Shown: positions 39,056 through 48,279 of the stretch, piece after piece
Layout of the letters: the number at the start of each line of letters is the position of its first letter
How positions within the stretch are numbered: the first letter of the stretch is position 1
The notes under the pieces: model-generated
The model's input: only the letters and a program-made list of their open reading frames with translations
Told to the model about the DNA's origin: nothing
Databases searched by the model: none
Translations under genes and position numbers: made by a program
Source: an uncultured Pelagibacteraceae bacterium
GTDB lineage: Bacteria; Pseudomonadota; Alphaproteobacteria; Pelagibacterales; Pelagibacteraceae
Direction: 5' to 3'
Assembly: GCA_902604695.1 (NCBI GenBank)
Contig: CACKZT010000001.1
Coordinates: 62,001-126,000, forward strand
DNA: 64,000 bases

Positions 39056-40515
39056 TGTCAGATATTACAAAAAAAAGTTTAACCGAGATTGTTAATTTAA
39101 TTAAAAAAAAAGAAGTAAAATCTGAAGAAGTCACTTTATCATTTATTAAAAATATTGATAAAGATAAAAAATTAAATTCATTTATTACAAAGTGTTCAGA
39201 TCAAGCTTTGATTAGAGCTAAAACCTTCGATAAAAAACCAAATTTAGAAAAACTAATTCCAGGTATTCCTATAGCGGTGAAAGATCTATTTTGTACTCAA
39301 GGTGTCAAAACAACTGCTGGGAGTAAAATGCTTGAAAACTTTACTCCAAATTACGAGTCAACAATCACAGAAAATTTATGGAATGAAGGAGCATTTCTTC
39401 TAGGAAAATTAAATTGCGATGAATACGCAATGGGATCATCAAACGAAACAAGTTATTATGGAAATGTAATAAATCCTGTTGCGGAAAATACTGTTCCCGG
39501 AGGATCTTCAGGAGGATCAGCAAGTGCTTTGGCTGCAGATTTAACTCCAACAACTATAGGGACAGATACAGGTGGATCTATTAGACAACCTGCATCTTTT
39601 ACTGGAACTGTAGGATTAAAACCAACTTATGGATTATGTTCTAGATGGGGTATAGTTGCTTTTGCCTCATCTTTAGATCAAGCAGGACCTATGACTAAGA
39701 CAGTACAGGATAGTGCATTAATGTTAGAGGCAATGGCTAGCTTTGACGTAAAAGATTCTACATCTATAAATAAAAAAAAGGAGAACTACTCAAAAAAATT
39801 AACTGATAATATAAAAGGTTTAAAAATTGGAATTCCAAAAGAATATAGAGTAGAGGGTATGCCTAGAGAAATAGATCAACTTTGGGAGAATGGAAAAAAA
39901 ATATTAAAGGAATCTGGCGCTGAGATTGTAGATATTTCACTTCCTAACACTAAATATGCATTACCAGCTTACTATATAGTTGCACCAGCAGAAGCCTCAT
40001 CAAATTTAGCCAGATATGACGGAGTAAAATATGGTTTTAGATCTTCTAATGGAAATAATTTAATTGAAATGTATGAAAATACTAGATCTGAAGGTTTTGG
40101 TGATGAAGTTAAGCGAAGAATTTTAATTGGAACATATGTTTTATCTTCTGGTTATTATGATGCTTACTATATTAAGGCACAAAAAGTTAGGCAATTAATT
40201 AAAAATGATTTTGATAAATCTTTTAAAAACGTAGATGCGATACTTACACCATCTACTCCAAGTTCTGCTTTTAAAATAGGTGAAAAAAAAAATGATCCTA
40301 TATCAATGTACCTAAATGATATATTTACAGTACCAGTAAATCTAGCTGGTTTACCTGCAATCTCTATTCCAGCTGGAAAAGATAACAATAATTATCCTTT
40401 GGGTCTTCAATTTATAGGTAAAGCTTTAGATGAACAAAAACTTTTAAACATTGCTTATGCTGTTGAAAATAAAATAAACTTTAAACAAAATTTAAATAAA
40501 TGGTGGGAAAGGTAA
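39055..40515 (+). CDS. gatA: Asp-tRNA(Asn)/Glu-tRNA(Gln) amidotransferase subunit A
   Basis: GatA is the amidase subunit that releases ammonia from glutamine. The 486-residue product has the amidase-signature triad: K76 in IAVKDLF, S151 in [10 protein letters not shown], and the nucleophile S175 in [11 protein letters not shown]. The length is standard. The start overlaps the gatC stop, and the stop at 40513-40515 overlaps the gatB start by one base. Confidence 0.97.
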   Translation: MSDITKKSLTEIVNLIKKKEVKSEEVTLSFIKNIDKDKKLNSFITKCSDQALIRAKTFDKKPNLEKLIPGIPIAVKDLFCTQGVKTTAGSKMLENFTPNYESTITENLWNEGAFLLGKLNCDEYAMGSSNETSYYGNVINPVAENTVPGGSSGGSASALAADLTPTTIGTDTGGSIRQPASFTGTVGLKPTYGLCSRWGIVAFASSLDQAGPMTKTVQDSALMLEAMASFDVKDSTSINKKKENYSKKLTDNIKGLKIGIPKEYRVEGMPREIDQLWENGKKILKESGAEIVDISLPNTKYALPAYYIVAPAEASSNLARYDGVKYGFRSSNGNNLIEMYENTRSEGFGDEVKRRILIGTYVLSSGYYDAYYIKAQKVRQLIKNDFDKSFKNVDAILTPSTPSSAFKIGEKKNDPISMYLNDIFTVPVNLAGLPAISIPAGKDNNNYPLGLQFIGKALDEQKLLNIAYAVENKINFKQNLNKWWER

Positions 40516-41981
40516 TGAATAAAGCTGAGGGAAAATATATAATTAATGGTGAAAAAGGAAAATGGGAAGTAGTTATAGGACTAGAGGTTCATGCTCAAGT
40601 AACATCCAATTCTAAACTTTTTTCAGGTTCTGCAACTAAATTTGGAGCAGATCCCAATACCCAAGTAAGTCTAGTAGACTCTGCTTTTCCAGGTATGTTG
40701 CCTGTTATTAATGAATATTGCGTTCAACAGGCAATTAAAACCGGCTTGGGTTTAAACGCTAAAATCAATTCCTACTCAGTTTTCGATAGAAAAAATTATT
40801 TTTATGCTGATTTACCTCAAGGATATCAAATTTCTCAATATAAAAATCCTATAGTCGGTGAAGGAAAAATTACATTAGATTTACAAGAAGGAACTAAGAC
40901 AATTGGAATTGAAAGACTTCATTTAGAGCAAGATGCAGGCAAAAGTATTCACGATTTAAATCCAAGTAATACTTATGTAGATTTAAATAGGTCAGGCGTA
41001 GCACTAATGGAAATAGTAAGTAAACCTGATTTAAGATCTCCAGAAGAAGTAAATGTTTATATAAAAAAACTTAGGTCTATTATGAGATATTTAGGCACTT
41101 GTGATGGTAATATGCAAGAAGGTTCTTTACGTGCCGATGTAAATATATCTGTTAGAAAAGAAGGAGAAAAAAAATTAGGCACCAGGTGTGAAATTAAAAA
41201 TGTAAATTCTATTAAATTTATGCAAATGGCAATAGTTTATGAAGCGCAAAGACAAGTTAAATTATTAGAATCAGGAAAAAAAATCGATCAAGAAACTAGA
41301 TTATTTGATACAAAAAAAAATGAGACTAGATCAATGAGATCAAAAGAAGATGCACACGATTATAGATATTTTCCTGATCCAGATTTACTACCATTGAACA
41401 TTGATAAAAACTTAATAGAAAAAATTAAAAGTAATTTACCGGAATTACCAGATCAGAAAAAAGAACGTTTTATAAAAGACTATTTATTAAGTAACTATGA
41501 AGCAAATATTATAGTTTCAGAGAAAGAAATATCTGATTACTTTGAGGAAGTAGTCAAAACATCAGACGTAAAATTAGCAAAAAATTGGATTATGGGAGAT
41601 CTTTTTGCTTCATTAAATGACAAAAATATTTCTATTACTCAATCAAAAGTAACAGCAAAAAAAATGGCTCAACTAATTGACTCAATAGCTTCAGGAGTGA
41701 TTTCTGGAAGAACTGCTAAAGAGGTATTCGAAATAGTAAAAGAAACAGGTGAAGAACCAAAAAAAATTATAGAGACTCAAGGCTTGCAACAAAAAAGCGA
41801 TCCTAAAGAATTAGAAAAAATTATAGATAAAATTCTTGAAGATAATAAAGATAAAGTAGAGCAATACAAATCTGGCAAAAACAAGCTATTCGGTTTTTTT
41901 GTTGGTCAGGTTATGAAGCTTTCGAGCGGTAAAGCTAACCCACAATTGGTTAATGAAATACTCAAGAAAAAATTGAAATAA
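40515..41981 (+). CDS. gatB: Asp-tRNA(Asn)/Glu-tRNA(Gln) amidotransferase subunit B
   Basis: GatB binds the mischarged tRNA and activates its acyl group with ATP before amidation. I start it at 40515 (488 residues, [13 protein letters not shown]), which has a GGGAAAGG site directly upstream; an in-frame ATG at 40500 lies before that site. The motif [12 protein letters not shown], the FSGS and [13 protein letters not shown] stretches and the C-terminal YqeY-like tail domain are present. It is the third gene of gatCAB. Confidence 0.96.
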   Translation: MNKAEGKYIINGEKGKWEVVIGLEVHAQVTSNSKLFSGSATKFGADPNTQVSLVDSAFPGMLPVINEYCVQQAIKTGLGLNAKINSYSVFDRKNYFYADLPQGYQISQYKNPIVGEGKITLDLQEGTKTIGIERLHLEQDAGKSIHDLNPSNTYVDLNRSGVALMEIVSKPDLRSPEEVNVYIKKLRSIMRYLGTCDGNMQEGSLRADVNISVRKEGEKKLGTRCEIKNVNSIKFMQMAIVYEAQRQVKLLESGKKIDQETRLFDTKKNETRSMRSKEDAHDYRYFPDPDLLPLNIDKNLIEKIKSNLPELPDQKKERFIKDYLLSNYEANIIVSEKEISDYFEEVVKTSDVKLAKNWIMGDLFASLNDKNISITQSKVTAKKMAQLIDSIASGVISGRTAKEVFEIVKETGEEPKKIIETQGLQQKSDPKELEKIIDKILEDNKDKVEQYKSGKNKLFGFFVGQVMKLSSGKANPQLVNEILKKKLK

Positions 41982-41988
41982 AATAAGA

Positions 41989-42645
41989 ATGGGCAAAGAT
42001 CTTGAAATAAATGAGGAAATAGAAAAATATATTCAAGAATTGAGCAAAACTCTTCATCCTGTCCAATCTGAGATAATTTCTTATAATAAAACTTTAGGAG
42101 ATATTATGAGAATGCAAATATCCGTTTCCCAATGTGTTTTATTAGAATTTATTACTAAAGTTTCTAAGGCAAAAAAAATTTTAGAAATAGGAACTTTTAC
42201 AGGACTAAGCACTTTGTCAATGTCTTTGGGTATGTCCGAAGAAGGATTAATAATTACAGTAGATAAAAATAAAGAAACAAATATAAAAGCAAAAAATTTT
42301 TTTAAAAAAGCTAAACAGAACAAGAAAATACAAACAATTGTAAAACCTGCCTTAGAAACTTTAGAAGAACTAAAAAGTAAAAATTCAATATTTGATATTG
42401 CTTTTATAGACGCGGATAAAGATAACTATAAAAATTATTATGAAAATATTGTATCGATGGTTAGGGTTGGTGGTTTAATTATAGTAGATAATGTTTTGTG
42501 GCACGGTGAGGTTGCAGATAGTAATAATAACAAAAAATTTACAAAAATTATTAGAGAATTTAATAATTATGTTAAAAATGATAATAGAACAGAACAAATA
42601 ATAATCCCGCTTGGAGATGGCTTAATGATCTGTAGAAAGTTATAA
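41989..42645 (+). CDS. SAM-dependent O-methyltransferase, family 3
   Basis: This resembles the caffeoyl-CoA/catechol O-methyltransferase family of class I SAM enzymes. The 218-residue product has the SAM-binding EIGTFTGLSTLSMSLG (about residues 65-80), the metal-ligand strand FIDADKDNYKNYY and DNVLWHGEV, both diagnostic of this family. The substrate is unknown; bacterial members methylate diverse catechol-like compounds. It follows gatB by seven bases, and its stop overlaps the trhO start. Confidence 0.88.
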   Translation: MGKDLEINEEIEKYIQELSKTLHPVQSEIISYNKTLGDIMRMQISVSQCVLLEFITKVSKAKKILEIGTFTGLSTLSMSLGMSEEGLIITVDKNKETNIKAKNFFKKAKQNKKIQTIVKPALETLEELKSKNSIFDIAFIDADKDNYKNYYENIVSMVRVGGLIIVDNVLWHGEVADSNNNKKFTKIIREFNNYVKNDNRTEQIIIPLGDGLMICRKL

Positions 42646-43547
42646 TGTTTACTATTTTAGGTTTTTATAAATTTAAAAATTTAAAATCATTGAATAAAGT
42701 TAAACATGTACTTCACAAATTATTTTTTGAAAAAAATATTAGAGGTACTTTGATTATTTCTAGAGAAGGACTTAACGGAACAATTTCAGGCAAATCTAAA
42801 GATATTTCTTTTATCAATGAAAAGATTAAAAGTTTATTTAATTTTACAAATTTCGATAGCGTCAATCTTTCAAAAAGTAAATTTCAACCATTTCACAGGT
42901 ATAAAATTAAAATTAAAAAAGAAGTTGTTCCAATGGGTCTAAATATTTCCTCTAAAAAAATAAAAGGCAACTATATAGAACCAACTAAATGGAACAATAT
43001 TATCAAAAATAAAGATACGTTTGTCTTAGACGCAAGAAAACCATTTGAATATGATGTTGGCACTTTTAAAAAAGCTGTTAATCCTAAAATTAATCATTTT
43101 AGAAATTTTCCTAAATATTTAAATAAATTAAATAAGAACAAAACAGTGGCCATGTTTTGTACTGGAGGAATTCGATGTGAAAAAGTCTCTGTTTATTTAA
43201 ATAAAAAAGGGTTTAAGAATATTTTTCAATTAAAAGGTGGAATTTTAAATTATTTAAAACAAATCAAGAAAAAAAATAGTATGTGGAAGGGTGAATGCTT
43301 TGTTTTTGATAATAGAGTTTCGGTTAAACATGGACTAACACTAGGATCATATTTTATTTGCAGTGGATGTAGAACTCCAATTTCTTCAAAAGATAAAAAA
43401 TCTAAAAAATATGAAGAGGGTGTTTCATGTCATAGATGTTATGACACACTCACTATTACACAGAAATCAAGATTTAGAACTAGACAAAAGCAGATTACCC
43501 TTGCTAAAAAAGTTGGAAAAAAGCATATATTCAAAAAGGAATTTTAA
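42645..43547 (+). CDS. trhO: tRNA uridine(34) hydroxylase, rhodanese-like
   Basis: TrhO (YceA, UPF0176) hydroxylates U34 of certain tRNAs in an oxygen-dependent way, leading to 5-hydroxyuridine modifications. The 300-residue product has an acylphosphatase-like N domain (about 1-95), a rhodanese domain with the active-site loop CTGGIRC (C172 and C178), and a C-terminal cysteine-rich part (CSGCRTPIS, then CHRCYD) that may bind zinc. The start shares one base with the preceding methyltransferase. Confidence 0.92.
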   Translation: MFTILGFYKFKNLKSLNKVKHVLHKLFFEKNIRGTLIISREGLNGTISGKSKDISFINEKIKSLFNFTNFDSVNLSKSKFQPFHRYKIKIKKEVVPMGLNISSKKIKGNYIEPTKWNNIIKNKDTFVLDARKPFEYDVGTFKKAVNPKINHFRNFPKYLNKLNKNKTVAMFCTGGIRCEKVSVYLNKKGFKNIFQLKGGILNYLKQIKKKNSMWKGECFVFDNRVSVKHGLTLGSYFICSGCRTPISSKDKKSKKYEEGVSCHRCYDTLTITQKSRFRTRQKQITLAKKVGKKHIFKKEF

Positions 43548-43552
43548 AAATA

Positions 43553-44914
43553 ATGAATCTTACAAAAGACTCAATTTGGATATTATTAAGAAAAGTCACG
43601 ATACCAGCTAGCACTGGATCTTTATTTATGACTTTTTATAACCTAGTCGATACATATTTTGCTGGAAAAATATCACCCGAAGCTCTTGCAGCCGTTGCTA
43701 AATCTTGGCCGATAACATTTATTGCATTGGCCATATCAATTGGTATTCAAGCAGGAACTCAAGCACTTATCAGTAACTCAATAGGGGCTAAAGAAAATAA
43801 AGAAGCATCTTTATATGTTGCACAATCTATAACCTTTGCAATTATTACTTCAATTTTTGTAACTCTATTTGGTCTTAACTTTTCGGAATTTTTACTCAAA
43901 ATTATGGGTTCAACTAATGAAAGTGTAATTTTAACCAGAGAATATCTAGATATCATTTTTTTTGGCTCAATAATTATTTTAGTGCAACTCTCTTTAAACG
44001 GAACTTTAGCCGCTCAAGGTGATACTAAAAGTTATAGAAATATTTTAATTATTTCATTTTTTTTAAATATAATCTTAAATCCACTTTTTATATTTGGTTA
44101 TGGAGTTATCCCTGGTTTTGGCATAGCAGGTTTAGCTATATCAACTTTAATTGCTCAAGCAGTAGGAGTCTTTTATTTAATATATAAAGTCTATTGTTGT
44201 AAATTAAAAAAATTTCTATATTTTGAATGCTTCGTTCCTAAAATTAATTTTCTATTTAATATTCTTAAACAGTCAGTCCCTATAATGTTTACAATGCTCA
44301 TGATAATGTTTGGTATTTTTAATATTTTCTATTTCGTAGGTCAATTTGGTGAACTTGCTACAGCTGGATATGGTACTGCTGTGCGTATAGAGCAAGTTTT
44401 GTTATTACCTGTAATAGGTTTAAATACAGCGGTTTTATCAATAGCAGGGCAAAATTATGGTGCTAAACATTTTAATAGAATTAAAGAAGTTTATGGTAAA
44501 GCTTTAACATTCGGATCAGGATTTATGGTGATTGCGGGAATAATTATTTATTTTTCCTCAAGTTTTGTAATATCGTTATTCACCAATGACTTGGAAGTAA
44601 TTAAAAGTGGAGCTCTTTATTTACAAGTAGCAGCCTTAATAGGTCCGATCTATCCTGTCTTTTTTATTACATCAGCATTGTTCCAAGCTGTAAAATTACC
44701 CATCTTAAGTCTTTATATGACTATTATACGATTAACTTTAATACCATTTTTATCTCTTTGGTATGTAATCAATATTAAAGAAGGTGAATATCAAGATATT
44801 TTTTACACTATAATGGCAACTAACTGGCTTATGGGTATAGCTGTATTATCTTTCATCCCATTTTTTTTAAGAAAAAAATTAAAAATGAGCTTTAAACAAT
44901 TATTTGTATTTTAG
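43553..44914 (+). CDS. MATE family efflux transporter
   Basis: A multidrug and toxin extrusion transporter of the inner membrane, probably using a Na+ or H+ gradient. The 453-residue product has 12 predicted membrane helices and two MatE halves; the first has PASTGSLFMTFYNLVDTYFA and PEALAAVA, the second a matching PIMFTMLMIMFGIFNIFYF. The substrate cannot be told from the sequence. It starts five bases after trhO and its end overlaps a convergent ABC permease gene by 15 bases. Confidence 0.9.
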   Translation: MNLTKDSIWILLRKVTIPASTGSLFMTFYNLVDTYFAGKISPEALAAVAKSWPITFIALAISIGIQAGTQALISNSIGAKENKEASLYVAQSITFAIITSIFVTLFGLNFSEFLLKIMGSTNESVILTREYLDIIFFGSIIILVQLSLNGTLAAQGDTKSYRNILIISFFLNIILNPLFIFGYGVIPGFGIAGLAISTLIAQAVGVFYLIYKVYCCKLKKFLYFECFVPKINFLFNILKQSVPIMFTMLMIMFGIFNIFYFVGQFGELATAGYGTAVRIEQVLLLPVIGLNTAVLSIAGQNYGAKHFNRIKEVYGKALTFGSGFMVIAGIIIYFSSSFVISLFTNDLEVIKSGALYLQVAALIGPIYPVFFITSALFQAVKLPILSLYMTIIRLTLIPFLSLWYVINIKEGEYQDIFYTIMATNWLMGIAVLSFIPFFLRKKLKMSFKQLFVF

Positions 44915-45634
44915 TTTATTCTCTAGTTTTCTTACAAAGTAAGAAACAAATAAAATTAGAATTAAGTACTCTAAAATTAAAAAGGTGTAAATTTCTAGTG
45001 GTCTGTAAGTGGTTGTAACAAGTTCATTAGCTTTTCTTGTTAAGTCAGCTATACCAATTATCGATACTAGAGACGACATTTTTAAAACATAAACAAATTG
45101 ATTACCCAAAGCAGGTAGAACTACTTTTATCGCTTGTGGCAAAATCACAAATCTCATTTTTTTCCAGAAATCCATTCCAAGCGACATGGACACCTCATGT
45201 TGACCTTTGTTAATTGAGTTAATTCCTGCTCTAAAAATCTCAGCTTGAAATGCACTCTCACTAATTGTTAAAGCTATAATTCCAGATACAAAAGGAGAGA
45301 AGCTGACTCCTAGCATTATAGGTAGTCCATAATAAATCCAAAGTATTAAAACTAATAATGGAATAGCTCTTACGATTTCGACATATGCAATATTAAAATA
45401 ACTTAAGAACTTATTATTTGAAAGTGACGGTAAGGCCACAATTAAACCTATAATCATTGCAAGAATTATTGATACAACAGAAATATAAATTGTAGTAGTT
45501 ATTCCACTTATTAAAAATTTAATATTAGTTAATCCTTCAACGTTATCAGGATTTAAGATGTACCATCCCCACTCATAATTTGATGAACATCCCTGTAAAA
45601 ATAAAAAGAAAATAATGTATTTAATAAACTTCAC
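44900..45634 (-). CDS. Amino-acid ABC transporter permease with lipobox-like N terminus
   Basis: Inner-membrane permease of the polar amino-acid (HisM/GlnP) class. The 244-residue product has five main membrane segments and an EAA-type loop (SMSLGMDFWKKMRFVILPQA) that contacts the ATPase. The N terminus reads like a lipoprotein signal, with LQGCSS around residues 14-19 followed by a Trp/Tyr-rich stretch (YEWGWYILNP), which is unusual for a permease. It follows the binding-protein gene by 41 bases. No ATPase or second permease gene is in the window, so partners must be elsewhere. Confidence 0.88.
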   Translation of the reverse strand: MKFIKYIIFFLFLQGCSSNYEWGWYILNPDNVEGLTNIKFLISGITTTIYISVVSIILAMIIGLIVALPSLSNNKFLSYFNIAYVEIVRAIPLLVLILWIYYGLPIMLGVSFSPFVSGIIALTISESAFQAEIFRAGINSINKGQHEVSMSLGMDFWKKMRFVILPQAIKVVLPALGNQFVYVLKMSSLVSIIGIADLTRKANELVTTTYRPLEIYTFLILEYLILILFVSYFVRKLENKLKYK

Positions 45635-45675
45635 AAGATAACTATATTTGTTATTGTAAGTTTTTTAAACTTAAA

Positions 45676-46443
45676 TTATAAGCTTTTGAGATTATATTTA
45701 GCTAGCAAAGTCTTAAAAAACCCCGACGCTTTTTTATTTTTAATCCAATTACTAACATAATCGTTCCAAACTTTGTCTTTTTTAGGAACCATCATGGCTA
45801 AAAAAGCTGGATTTTTTTCTCCATCCGGAACTATTGCTAATTGAGGATATTTGACAACTAATTTATTTGCTTCTGTTGAACTTGTTATATTTCCATCAGC
45901 TCTTCCCGCTAGTACTTCTTGAAAATCTCTTGCTGGAGCTTCGATTGATTTTAATTTTGATTTTGGAAAAAATTCTTTAGCCTTTTCTTCCTGAGAAGTG
46001 CCCAAAGTAGTGGCAATTGTTACATTTTTATTATTTAAAGAATTCCATGTTGAAAATTTTTTCAAATTTTTTTTTAACACCAATGGTACTGTTCCGTATT
46101 TGTAGTAAGTAGTTGTAAAGCCGGCTACTTCTGCTCTTTTAGGAGTTTTAGTTACACTTGTAGAAATATCATATCTATTAGCTGTAATTCCTGATACAAT
46201 TGTTTTCCAGTCGGTCGGAACGAATTTCACTTTAACACCCATATCTTTTGCCAGTTCATTCATTACATCTATATCAAATCCTTTGTATTTATTTGTAGCC
46301 GGATCTTTCATAGACATTGGATCCCAATCCCCTGTAGTACCAACTCTTAATTCTCCATTTTTTTGTATCGTTTGAAGCCGAGACTCTGCTTGAAGATTTG
46401 TGGTCAGAAGAATAAAGCTAATTATAGATAGTATTTTTTTCAT
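45676..46443 (-). CDS. Periplasmic amino-acid-binding protein, family 3
   Basis: Solute-binding protein for an ABC transporter. The 255-residue product has a signal peptide ([19 protein letters not shown], cut before ESR) and the family 3 pattern [27 protein letters not shown] and the [16 protein letters not shown] hinge. Similar sequences include cyclohexadienyl dehydratase (PheC), so an enzymatic role is possible but less likely beside a permease. It shares a 109-base divergent region with umuD. Confidence 0.85.
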   Translation of the reverse strand: MKKILSIISFILLTTNLQAESRLQTIQKNGELRVGTTGDWDPMSMKDPATNKYKGFDIDVMNELAKDMGVKVKFVPTDWKTIVSGITANRYDISTSVTKTPKRAEVAGFTTTYYKYGTVPLVLKKNLKKFSTWNSLNNKNVTIATTLGTSQEEKAKEFFPKSKLKSIEAPARDFQEVLAGRADGNITSSTEANKLVVKYPQLAIVPDGEKNPAFLAMMVPKKDKVWNDYVSNWIKNKKASGFFKTLLAKYNLKSL

Positions 46444-46504
46444 ATATTATTTTTATTATGAATTTTTACTTTTTTCCAAACGCATATTGACCCAATTAAT
46501 AAGG

Positions 46505-46534
46505 TTGACTTATACATAAAAATTATCGTATAAA
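46505..46534 (+). promoter_or_regulatory. umuDC promoter
   Basis: TTGACT (46505-46510) and TATAAA (46529-46534) with an 18-base spacer form a strong promoter. The SOS box starts at the base right after the -10, so bound LexA would cover the transcription start, near 46541. The message would have a leader of only about a dozen bases before the umuD ATG at 46553, with no evident Shine-Dalgarno sequence. Confidence 0.8.
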
Positions 46535-46549
46535 GAACAAAACAAGAAC
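46535..46549 (+). promoter_or_regulatory. LexA (SOS) operator, GAAC-N7-GAAC
   Basis: The sequence GAAC-AAAACAA-GAAC is a perfect match to the alphaproteobacterial LexA site (GTTC-N7-GTTC on the other strand). It lies between the -10 box and the umuD start codon, the right place for repression, and in front of the classic SOS-controlled gene pair. No lexA or recA gene is in the window, so a working SOS circuit is inferred. Confidence 0.85.
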
Positions 46550-46552
46550 ATT

Positions 46553-46948
46553 ATGAAGTTAACAATTCCATTTTATTTACACAAAGTAGGAGCGGGGTTT
46601 CCATCGCCAGCCACAGATTATATAGAAGACGACGTTGATTTAAATAGCCATCTTATAAGCAATCCACCAGCCACTTTTATAATAAGGGTACAGGGAAAAT
46701 CTATGGTTAATGTAGGAATTCATGATGGTGATTTATTAATAGTAGATAAGAGTATTAATCCAAAAAAAGTTTCAACGGTAATAGCAAATGTAAATGATGA
46801 ACTTGTAGTAAAAACTTTGATTAAAGACAAGGGAGTTAGCTACCTCACATCAGGCTCAAAGAATATAACAGATAAAATTAATCTTATAGAAAATCCAGAA
46901 ATAGTAATCTGGGGAGTGGTAACCTATGTCATACACAAACAACAATAA
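46553..46948 (+). CDS. umuD: UmuD, SOS-regulated polymerase V accessory subunit
   Basis: UmuD is cut by itself, with help from RecA filaments, to UmuD', which pairs with UmuC to form DNA polymerase V. The 131-residue product has the cleavage site GAGFPSPA with the A14-G15 bond, the catalytic S50 (QGKSM) and K87 (VVKTL) of the S24 peptidase dyad, and DGDLLIVD. The segment before the cut is shorter (14 residues) than in E. coli (24). It is preceded by a strong promoter and SOS box and overlaps umuC by 23 bases. Confidence 0.95.
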   Translation: MKLTIPFYLHKVGAGFPSPATDYIEDDVDLNSHLISNPPATFIIRVQGKSMVNVGIHDGDLLIVDKSINPKKVSTVIANVNDELVVKTLIKDKGVSYLTSGSKNITDKINLIENPEIVIWGVVTYVIHKQQ

Positions 46949-48206
46949 AAAAAATAAAATTGCGTTGATTGACTGTAATTCATTTTATGTTTCTTGCGAA
47001 AGATTGTTTAAACCTAAAATAAATAACAAGCCTGTTGTTGTACTTTCTAATAATGATGGATGTGTAATTTCAAGGTCTACAGAAGCAAAAATAATAGGAA
47101 TTAAAATGGGAGAGCCATATTTTAAGGTTAAAGAACTTGTAAAAAAAAATAATGTTAAAATTTTTTCTTCAAATTATGCTTTATATGGAGATATTTCTAG
47201 AAGAGTTATGAAAACATTAAGATCTTTTTCAGATAAAATAGAAATTTATTCAATAGATGAAGCGTTTATTGATTTGTCACATATAGAGGAAAAAGAAGTA
47301 GAGAGTTACGGAAAAGAAATAAGGGAAAGAGTTTTAAAATGGACAGGAATACCAACAAGTGTTGGCATTTCAAATACAAAAACTTTAAGTAAGGTTGCTA
47401 ATAATATAGCTAAGAAAAAAAGAGCTGGGGTTATATATATAAAAGATAATATTGATGAATATTTAAAAAATTTTCATGTTTCAGATATTTGGGGTGTTGG
47501 AAAACAATTGTCAAAACTATATATAAAGAATGGAATCGATACAGCGTATAAACTTAAAAATATTTCTAATACTTGGGTTAAAAAAAGTACAAACGTCTTA
47601 GGCGCAAAGACAGTAATGGAACTTAGAGGAATTTCTTGTATTAATTTAGAAACACAAGAAACAAAAAGAAAGAGTTGCTGTGTTTCTAGATCATTTGGTA
47701 AAAAAATTGAAAGTTTAGAAAAGTTACAAGAGTCTATTACAACACATTGCTTGAATGCTGCAGAAAAAGTTAGGAATGATAATCAAATAACAAAATCTGT
47801 AACAGTATTTATTAGAACAAGCCCTTTTGACAAATATAGAAAGTATTATTCAAACTCCATAACTATTGATCTACCGGTTGCCACAAGTAACAGCATAGAG
47901 TTAGTCAAAACAGCAATTGATGGATTAAAAAAAATATATAGATATGGTTTTTTTTATCAAAAAGCTGGAATTATTTTGTCTAGATTAAAAGATTCAAGTG
48001 ATAATGACCTAAATCTATTAGCACCAATTATGGAAAATAAATCTCAAATACTTATGAAAGCAATGGATTTTACAAATGCCAAATACGGAAGAAATGCAAT
48101 TAGTATCGCACAAGCAGGGGTTAATAATAGCTGGAAAATGAGAAGAGAACATTCTTCAAAAATTGACACTGCATCATTTGACTCCTTACCAAAGATTAGT
48201 GTATAA
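46926..48206 (+). CDS. umuC: UmuC, error-prone DNA polymerase V catalytic subunit
   Basis: Y-family polymerase for translesion synthesis across damaged DNA. The 426-residue product has the catalytic acids D16 (ALIDCNSFYVSCERLF) and D111/E112 (YSIDEAFIDL), the helix-hairpin-helix thumb (SDIWGVGKQLSKLY), a little-finger domain, and DLNLL near the C terminus at the place of the E. coli clamp-binding motif. It overlaps umuD by 23 bases. Its last codons also contain a complete promoter for the next gene; the stop codon lies within that -10 box. Confidence 0.96.
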   Translation: MSYTNNNKKNKIALIDCNSFYVSCERLFKPKINNKPVVVLSNNDGCVISRSTEAKIIGIKMGEPYFKVKELVKKNNVKIFSSNYALYGDISRRVMKTLRSFSDKIEIYSIDEAFIDLSHIEEKEVESYGKEIRERVLKWTGIPTSVGISNTKTLSKVANNIAKKKRAGVIYIKDNIDEYLKNFHVSDIWGVGKQLSKLYIKNGIDTAYKLKNISNTWVKKSTNVLGAKTVMELRGISCINLETQETKRKSCCVSRSFGKKIESLEKLQESITTHCLNAAEKVRNDNQITKSVTVFIRTSPFDKYRKYYSNSITIDLPVATSNSIELVKTAIDGLKKIYRYGFFYQKAGIILSRLKDSSDNDLNLLAPIMENKSQILMKAMDFTNAKYGRNAISIAQAGVNNSWKMRREHSSKIDTASFDSLPKISV

Positions 48207-48207
48207 A
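48178..48207 (+). promoter_or_regulatory. thiV promoter inside the 3' end of umuC
   Basis: TTGACT (48178-48183) and TATAAA (48202-48207) are separated by 18 bases, the same boxes and spacing as the umuD promoter. The site is within umuC, with the stop TAA (48204-48206) being part of the -10. Transcription would begin near 48214, just at the first bases of the TPP riboswitch, so thiV can be expressed apart from the SOS-controlled genes. Confidence 0.75.
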
Positions 48208-48210
48208 AAA

Positions 48211-48279
48211 GTTAAACGGGGTGTCTAAAAGACTGAGAATATACCCGAAGAACCTGACCGGTAATTCAGTAAGGGAAAT
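48211..48279 (+). promoter_or_regulatory. TPP (thiamine pyrophosphate) riboswitch
   Basis: The conserved TPP aptamer elements occur in order: ACGGGGTGTC, GACTGAGA, ATACCCGAAGAACCTGA, TAAT and AAGGGAA. P2 pairs CGGG with ACCCG, P3 is a minimal GTC/GAC stem, P4 pairs CCT (48253-48255) with AGG (48272-48274), and P5 is short. The GGGA at 48273-48276, partly in P4, is also the Shine-Dalgarno sequence of the gene whose ATG is at 48280. Ligand binding should therefore block translation directly. P1 is weak (GTT with AAT). Confidence 0.93.

Noticed and set aside
45658-45672. AAGTTT-TTT-AAACTT inverted repeat after the binding-protein gene
   Set aside because: It could stabilise the upstream message, but it is AT-rich, weak and has no terminator features.
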